Shown here: piece by piece, positions 59,349 to 64,000 of the stretch
Layout: each line of letters starts with the position of its first letter
How positions within the stretch are numbered: position 1 is the first letter of the stretch
Assembly (NCBI RefSeq): GCF_002090115.1
Contig: NZ_BBRK01000004.1
Coordinates: forward strand, 1,798,001 to 1,862,000
Source of the DNA: Demequina sp. NBRC 110054
Lineage (GTDB): Bacteria > Actinomycetota > Actinomycetes > Actinomycetales > Demequinaceae
Direction: 5' to 3'
DNA: 64,000 bases
Position numbers and translations under genes: made by a program
Notes under the pieces: generated by a model
What the model was told of the DNA's origin: nothing
Database searches by the model: none
Seen by the model: only the letters and a program-made list of their open reading frames with translations

Positions 59349-59440
59349 ACCCTCACCATCGGCCACGACTCTCCAGAATGAGAAACGTGAGCCGCGAGGT
59401 GTCCACCATCACACCGGTGCGCGCGGGTCCATCCCGCCGC

Positions 59441-60910
59441 TCACCTCGCGTCGGTCGCGTGTCGCCGCTTGTCGACGTACATCGCATGGTCCGCACGGGT
59501 GAGCAGCTCGTCCACCGTGTGCAGCTCGCTCGGAGACGCGCTGGCCATCCCGACGCTGGCCGAGACGGCCACGGAGTCGCCGTTGAGCGTGAACGGGTCG
59601 GCGAACGCGTCGGCGATGCGTGCGCTCATCGGTGCCGAGACGTGGGAGGGATCACCTTCGGCGAGGATGAGGAACTCGTCGCCTCCGAGCCGTCCGACCA
59701 TGTCGTCGGTGCCCGCGCGGGCGAGGCCCTCGAGCCTGCGGGCGACGGCGATAAGAAGGTCGTCGCCAGCGGCGTGGCCTCTGGTGTCGTTGACCCCTTT
59801 GAAGTCGTCCAGGTCGACGAAGCAGACGACCGCCCCGAGCGAGTCACCGGTGGCGACCCGTGAGGCGAGCCAGGCGAGGCGCCGCTCGACGGCACGGCGA
59901 TTCGGAAGCGCGGTGAGCACGTCGCGTTCCGCGAGCATCCGCAACTGGTGCTCTGTGTCGCGGTGCGCCGCGGCGAGCTGGTTCACGCGTGCCAGCACCA
60001 TCACGGTGATCGCGAGGCTCGCGGTCGCGCCCGTCACCCAGTCGACGAACCCGCCGGTCGCGGCGCGGGCCATGGCGATCACGGGCGTGACCAGCATCGC
60101 GCCCCCGATGGCCAGGAGCCGTCGCGGGGTGAGCCTGCTCGCGCGGGGTCGTCCGACGGCGAACACGGCGGCGCCCTTGGGGTGGACGAGCGCCGCCCAC
60201 GCGGCGACATAGGCGACGGGCCAGAGGACGTCGGTCCACCACACCTCCCCGTCGGTGACGGGGTCAGTGACGATCGCGTTGAGCCCGTTGCCTGCGACCG
60301 CGATGAGCAGCGCCGCGAGGAAGTAGCCGAGTGCCGGCCATGCTGAGCGGTCGACGGCTCCGCTGAGGCCCACCCCGACCACCACGCCCAGCGAGCCGCT
60401 GAGGACGATCGTCGCGGCGAAGGTCCAGTTGATCGCCGCGTCCGAGGCCGCGACGGAGTGCAGCGCAGGCGCGAGGAAGACCATCCAGAGCACTGAGGCC
60501 GAGGCGACGGCGACGGTCGCGGCGTCGATCATCCCGCCGATGTCGTGTCTCACTGCGGGCGCCATCGCGAGCGCAGAGGCGGCGAGCACGAAGAGGTAGG
60601 AGACTCCGATAGTCGGCGTGCTGAGCGCGTCCACGGCGGACTGCGGTACGCCCACGGTGAGGACGGCGAGGTACGAGGCCTCGTTGGCGACCATGAGCAC
60701 GAAGCCCGTGAGCAGGAGCATGTAGATGCGGCGCGTGGTCCCGCGCGACCGGAGCACGTGCGGCACCACCGCACCCGTCGCGAGGATGCTTGTGAGGAGC
60801 ACGATGACGCCTGCGCGCACGGGCGATCCGGTGAGGTAGAGGGCGACGGCGGAGGCGGTGATCGTCAGCGCACAGAGGGCGACGCGCGCCGGTGTCCTCG
60901 TGCAGCTCAT
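59441..60910 (-). CDS. Multi-TM diguanylate cyclase C (GGDEF protein)
   Basis: This 489-residue protein has the same layout as A and B: about ten membrane helices and a C-terminal GGDEF domain with RLGGDEFLIL and FVDLDDFKGVNDTRGHAAGDDLL. Its output domain is clearly diverged from A/B, so it was not part of the recent exchange. The inhibitory-site position reads GTDD. GAGGAG lies before the ATG at 60910. Only 43 bases separate it from D, so the two are probably co-transcribed. Confidence 0.88.
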   Translation of the reverse strand: MSCTRTPARVALCALTITASAVALYLTGSPVRAGVIVLLTSILATGAVVPHVLRSRGTTRRIYMLLLTGFVLMVANEASYLAVLTVGVPQSAVDALSTPTIGVSYLFVLAASALAMAPAVRHDIGGMIDAATVAVASASVLWMVFLAPALHSVAASDAAINWTFAATIVLSGSLGVVVGVGLSGAVDRSAWPALGYFLAALLIAVAGNGLNAIVTDPVTDGEVWWTDVLWPVAYVAAWAALVHPKGAAVFAVGRPRASRLTPRRLLAIGGAMLVTPVIAMARAATGGFVDWVTGATASLAITVMVLARVNQLAAAHRDTEHQLRMLAERDVLTALPNRRAVERRLAWLASRVATGDSLGAVVCFVDLDDFKGVNDTRGHAAGDDLLIAVARRLEGLARAGTDDMVGRLGGDEFLILAEGDPSHVSAPMSARIADAFADPFTLNGDSVAVSASVGMASASPSELHTVDELLTRADHAMYVDKRRHATDAR

Positions 60911-60953
60911 CGGCTTCTCCTCGGCGGCTGCCCAGCGCGGCTTCTCGCCGGTC

Positions 60954-62426
60954 TCACGTCGCCTGGACCTGGTGCAGCGCGCGCTTGTTGGCGTACATGT
61001 GGCAGTCAGCGCCGCTCAGGAGCGAGTCGGCGGAGCGCCTCTGTCCACGTCGAGCGGTGGCGACCCCGACGCTCGCGGATGCGTTCGCGTGCCCGTCGGT
61101 CAGCGCGAACGGGGCGTCGAGCGCGTCGTGCACGCGCGCGACGATCGACGCGGAGGTCGTGGCAGGCTCGCCCTCGGTCACCACCACGAACTCGTCGCCG
61201 CCGATCCGGCCGATCAGGTCGCCGGTGCCGGATCGGGCGAGGCGCGTGAGCCTGCCGGCGATCGCGACCAGCAGCTCGTCGCCGATGGCGTGACCTCGCG
61301 TGTCGTTGATCTCCTTGAAGCCGTTGAGGTCGATGAAGCACACCACGACGCCGGATGCCTGGCCCTCCGCGGTGCGGGAGGCAAGGTCTCCCAGCCGATG
61401 CTCGACGACGCGTCGGTTCGCGAGGCCCGTCAGGGCGTCCTCGTCGGCGAGGGATCGCAGGCGCGCCTCGGCGCCGCGGTGGGCTGCCGCGAGCTGGCTG
61501 ACGCGGCGCAGCACCATGACGATGATCGCGATGCTCGCCACGGCCTCGCCGGCCCAGTCGACGTAGCCCCCAGCGAGATCCCGGACGACGGCGATGGTCG
61601 GCGTAGCCATCATCGCAAGGCCGAGCAGGAGGAGTCGGCGAGGTGTGAGGCGTTTGGATCGTGGGGGCGTCGTCACGAGGATGTGCGATCCCGCCGGGTG
61701 CACGAGGGCCGCCCACGCCGCGACGTACGCGGCCGGCCAGACGACTCCGACCCAGCGGGGGTACGCGTGCGTGATGGGGTCCATGGTGGCGGTGCCGACC
61801 ACGTTGCCAGCGAGTGCGAGGACGAGGGCGAGCAGGAGATAGGCGAGCGCGGGGCGAGCGGTCGGCGGTGCGGAGCGGTTGAGCGTGATGCCCACCACGA
61901 TCCCGGCGGCGCCGCTGAGGATGACCAGGACCGCGAAGCTGTACGCGCGCGCGCCGGAAGGTGCTCCCGTCGCATGCAGGGAAGGCGCGAGGATCGCCTG
62001 CCACAGTGCGGCGGCGCCGGCGACGGCGAGGGTCGCCGCGTCGAGGACCCCTCCGGGGTCGCGGCGCGCCGTGGGTACGAGTGCGACTGCTGCCGCGCAC
62101 AGGATGAGCAGGTATCCGCTGCCCACGAGGACCTGCATGGGCAGCGCGACCGCGGACTCGGAGACGCCGTGGATGAGGGTCGCGACCCACAGCGACTCGG
62201 AGGTGATCAGCAGCACGAGCCCCCCGAGCAGGAGGCCGTAGACCAGGCGGGCGCCGCCCCGCTCGCGCCGCAGGTGGGGAAGGACGAAGGCCGCGGGCAG
62301 GAGACCCGCGGCGGGAACCACGATCGCGCTGACCAGGGGAGTGCCCAGGAGGTACAGCGCGCTGAAGCCGACGGTGAGGGTCGCCGCGAGCGCGGCCACG
62401 CGCGCGGGGGTGCCGACGATCCTCAT
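60954..62426 (-). CDS. Multi-TM diguanylate cyclase D (GGDEF protein)
   Basis: This 490-residue protein is the first gene of the array. The N-terminal region again has about ten helices. The GGDEF domain reads RIGGDEFVVV, and the substrate-binding segment is FIDLNGFKEINDTRGHAIGDELL, with Asn-Gly in place of the Asp-Asp of the others. The inhibitory-site position reads GTGD. AGGA lies five bases before the ATG. All active-site residues expected for cyclase activity are present. Equal lengths (489-490) across the four genes point to repeated tandem duplication. Confidence 0.88.
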   Translation of the reverse strand: MRIVGTPARVAALAATLTVGFSALYLLGTPLVSAIVVPAAGLLPAAFVLPHLRRERGGARLVYGLLLGGLVLLITSESLWVATLIHGVSESAVALPMQVLVGSGYLLILCAAAVALVPTARRDPGGVLDAATLAVAGAAALWQAILAPSLHATGAPSGARAYSFAVLVILSGAAGIVVGITLNRSAPPTARPALAYLLLALVLALAGNVVGTATMDPITHAYPRWVGVVWPAAYVAAWAALVHPAGSHILVTTPPRSKRLTPRRLLLLGLAMMATPTIAVVRDLAGGYVDWAGEAVASIAIIVMVLRRVSQLAAAHRGAEARLRSLADEDALTGLANRRVVEHRLGDLASRTAEGQASGVVVCFIDLNGFKEINDTRGHAIGDELLVAIAGRLTRLARSGTGDLIGRIGGDEFVVVTEGEPATTSASIVARVHDALDAPFALTDGHANASASVGVATARRGQRRSADSLLSGADCHMYANKRALHQVQAT

Positions 62427-62600
62427 GCGAGTCCTATCGGCCGCGACGAGCCCGGATCAAGCAGTGCCGGAACCCTGTTGCCACGTTTCGCGTTCGCCGG
62501 ATAGGTTCTCTGTGCGGGTCTTTTCGGTCCGTTTCAGGGGAGGGCCTGTGACGCGGGTCCGACGTGCGGCACCACGCCGCGCGTGACGAGAGGAGTCGTC

Positions 62601-63809
62601 ATGGGGTTCATCCAGATCGCGCTCGGCGCCGGTTGGGACGCGCTGAAGTCCTCGTTCGGGGACCAGTTCCTCGACTTCCTGGTACCTCCGGCGGGGATCG
62701 GCGACACCGTCGTGCTGTTCCCGGCGGTCACGCAGGGGACCAACGCCGGCCGCGGGCAGAACACGCGCGGCTCCGACAACATCATCACCAACGGCTCGGT
62801 CATCGTCGTCCCCGAGGGCTACGGCCTGCTCACGTTCCAGGACGGCGCGGTCACCTCGATCGTCGCGGAGTCCGGTGCCTACCGCTGGGACAGCGAGTCC
62901 CAGGACTCCAAGTCGGTGTTCTCCGGCGGCGGCCTCCTCAACTCGACCTTCACGACGTCGTGGGAGCGCTTCAAGTTCGGCGGCCGGCCGATGGGCCAGC
63001 AGCTCGCGTTCTACGTGAACCTCAAGGAGATCCCGAACAACAAGTTCGGCACCCAGAGCCCGATCTACTGGGACGACCGCTACCTCAACACCCAGGCGGG
63101 CGCGATCACGCGCGGCACCTACGTGCTCGAGGTCTGTGACCCGGTCCTCTTCGTGAAGACCCTGGTACCCGCGTCCTACATCTCGGCTGGCGCCCAGCCC
63201 TTCGACATCACCGAGGCCACCAACCCCGTGTCGGAGCAACTGTTCAACGAGGTCGTCGGATCGCTCGCCGGCGCCTTCTCGCGCTACGTCAACGACCCTG
63301 ACAAGGACCACCGGATCACCCGCATCCAGGGCGACTCGGTCGGCTTCGCGAAGTCGCTGTCGGAGGAGGTCGAGAAGAACTACCAGTGGACCACCGAGCG
63401 GGGTCTCGAGATCAGCTCGGCCACGCTCGTCGCGATCGAGTACGACGCCGACACGCAGACCCTGCTGTCCGACGTGCGCAAGGCGGACGCGCTGTCCGGC
63501 GGACGCGCCGACACGTTCCTCAAGCAGTCGATGGCGCGCGGCATCGAGAACGCCGGCGAGTCCGGCGGCGGCACGGGCCTCGCGATGATGGGCATGGGGA
63601 TGGGCGCGATCGGCGGCATGGTGCCCCAGACGCCCGGGGCGCCCGCGGGCATGGCGGCAGCGGCTGCGGCCCAGCAGCCCGAGGCCCCCGCGGCGCCCGC
63701 CGCACCGGACCCCTACGCCCAGCTCGCCTCCGCGAAGAAGATGCTCGACGACGGGCTCATCAGCCAGGAGGACTACGACTCGCTGAAGAAGAAGGCCCTC
63801 GGCCTCTAG
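62601..63809 (+). CDS. SPFH/YdjI-like (virion core protein-like) protein with C-terminal SHOCT motif
   Basis: This 402-residue protein resembles YdjI-type SPFH proteins. The N-half reads VVLFPAVTQG, SVIVVPEGYGLLTFQDGAVTSIVAESGAY, followed by SPFH-like strands and a helical segment (AKSLSEEVEKNYQWTTERGLEISSATLVAIEYD). A Gly/Ala/Pro-rich linker leads to a C-terminal SHOCT-type helix pair (AKKMLDDGLISQEDYDSLKKKALGL), common in oligomerising membrane-associated proteins. No membrane helix is obvious. YdjI-type proteins are stress-linked partners of PspA/YdjF systems in Bacillus. The ATG at 62601 has GAGAGGAG upstream. Confidence 0.75.
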   Translation: MGFIQIALGAGWDALKSSFGDQFLDFLVPPAGIGDTVVLFPAVTQGTNAGRGQNTRGSDNIITNGSVIVVPEGYGLLTFQDGAVTSIVAESGAYRWDSESQDSKSVFSGGGLLNSTFTTSWERFKFGGRPMGQQLAFYVNLKEIPNNKFGTQSPIYWDDRYLNTQAGAITRGTYVLEVCDPVLFVKTLVPASYISAGAQPFDITEATNPVSEQLFNEVVGSLAGAFSRYVNDPDKDHRITRIQGDSVGFAKSLSEEVEKNYQWTTERGLEISSATLVAIEYDADTQTLLSDVRKADALSGGRADTFLKQSMARGIENAGESGGGTGLAMMGMGMGAIGGMVPQTPGAPAGMAAAAAAQQPEAPAAPAAPDPYAQLASAKKMLDDGLISQEDYDSLKKKALGL

Positions 63810-63815
63810 GCGCGC

Positions 63816-64000
63816 ATGGCTGAGGAGATCACCACCCCGGAGGGTCGGGGAGACGGCATCACGAGGTGTCCCAAGTGCGGCGCGTCGGACGTGGTCCAGC
63901 TGAAGGACCAGCACCAGTTCATGTGCGAGTTCTGCCGCCACAAGTGGGGCTTCGAGCGCCTCGACGAGGCGATGGGGCTGTCCGAGGGGATCGCCGACCT
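63816..64000 (+). CDS. Zinc-ribbon protein, N-terminal part (runs off the window)
   Basis: The visible 61 codons start seven bases after the SPFH gene stop and read MAEEITTPEGRGDGITRCPK, with two Cys pairs, CPKC and CEFC, spaced as a zinc ribbon (TFIIB/primase-like), followed by HKWGFERLDE. Close spacing suggests co-transcription with the SPFH/SHOCT gene. The function of the missing part cannot be told. Confidence 0.7.
   Translation, partial: MAEEITTPEGRGDGITRCPKCGASDVVQLKDQHQFMCEFCRHKWGFERLDEAMGLSEGIAD

Overview
The window is chromosomal DNA from a high-GC actinobacterium. Third codon positions are almost all G or C, GTG and TTG starts are common, -10 boxes fit the TANNNT pattern, and several genes appear to be leaderless. 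The gene content (LAXTG-type sortase substrates, a Streptomyces-type aminopeptidase N, a YtfQ-type sugar importer, a group II truncated haemoglobin) fits a free-living Micrococcales member. Genus cannot be fixed from the sequence. No phage, insertion sequence, integron or CRISPR array was seen.

Layout. 1-1904: transhydrogenase pntA and the start of pntB (minus strand). 2345-6337: a large wall-anchored lectin with repeats. 6380-6453: tRNA-Arg(TCT). 6645-8162: a chemoreceptor with a zinc-binding CZB domain. 8204-15696: a LacI-controlled CUT2 sugar importer with one binding protein, two permeases, two complete tandem ATPases and the regulator. 15771-18696: a 9-codon leaderless leader ORF coupled to two dynamin/Era-like GTPases. 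18922-23146: two secreted surface proteins, one a discoidin-domain protein and one a LASTG-anchored metallophosphoesterase. 23349-27652: an SSB, EttA, a VOC protein, a small membrane protein and a sulfotransferase. 27740-30998: a proVWX osmoprotectant importer. 31488-44508: a surface-polysaccharide locus with four glycosyltransferases, a DUF6473-like protein coupled to a sulfotransferase, a flippase, a GH16 enzyme, a Wzz-like protein and an O-antigen-ligase-like protein. 44505-49268: TesB, truncated haemoglobin coupled to MscS, and MalQ. 49357-54684: two tandem M1 aminopeptidases. 54840-56165: a carboxylesterase. 56229-62426: four tandem multi-TM GGDEF proteins. 62601-64000: an SPFH/SHOCT protein and the start of a zinc-ribbon protein.

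The most unusual parts are these. (1) In the four-gene diguanylate cyclase array, two members share a 565-bp tract that I read as base-for-base identical. It begins at the end of the last membrane helix and stops exactly at the stop codon, as expected from recent gene conversion or duplication of the output domain, and none of the four has a canonical RxxD inhibitory site. (2) A leaderless 9-codon leader ORF overlaps the start of the first dynamin-like GTPase. (3) The sugar importer has a second ATPase with its own apparent leaderless promoter. (4) The polysaccharide locus may make a sulfated surface polymer. Leaderless promoters recur through the window with a -10 box 6-7 bases before the start codon.

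All family assignments come from reading motifs by eye; no database search was possible.
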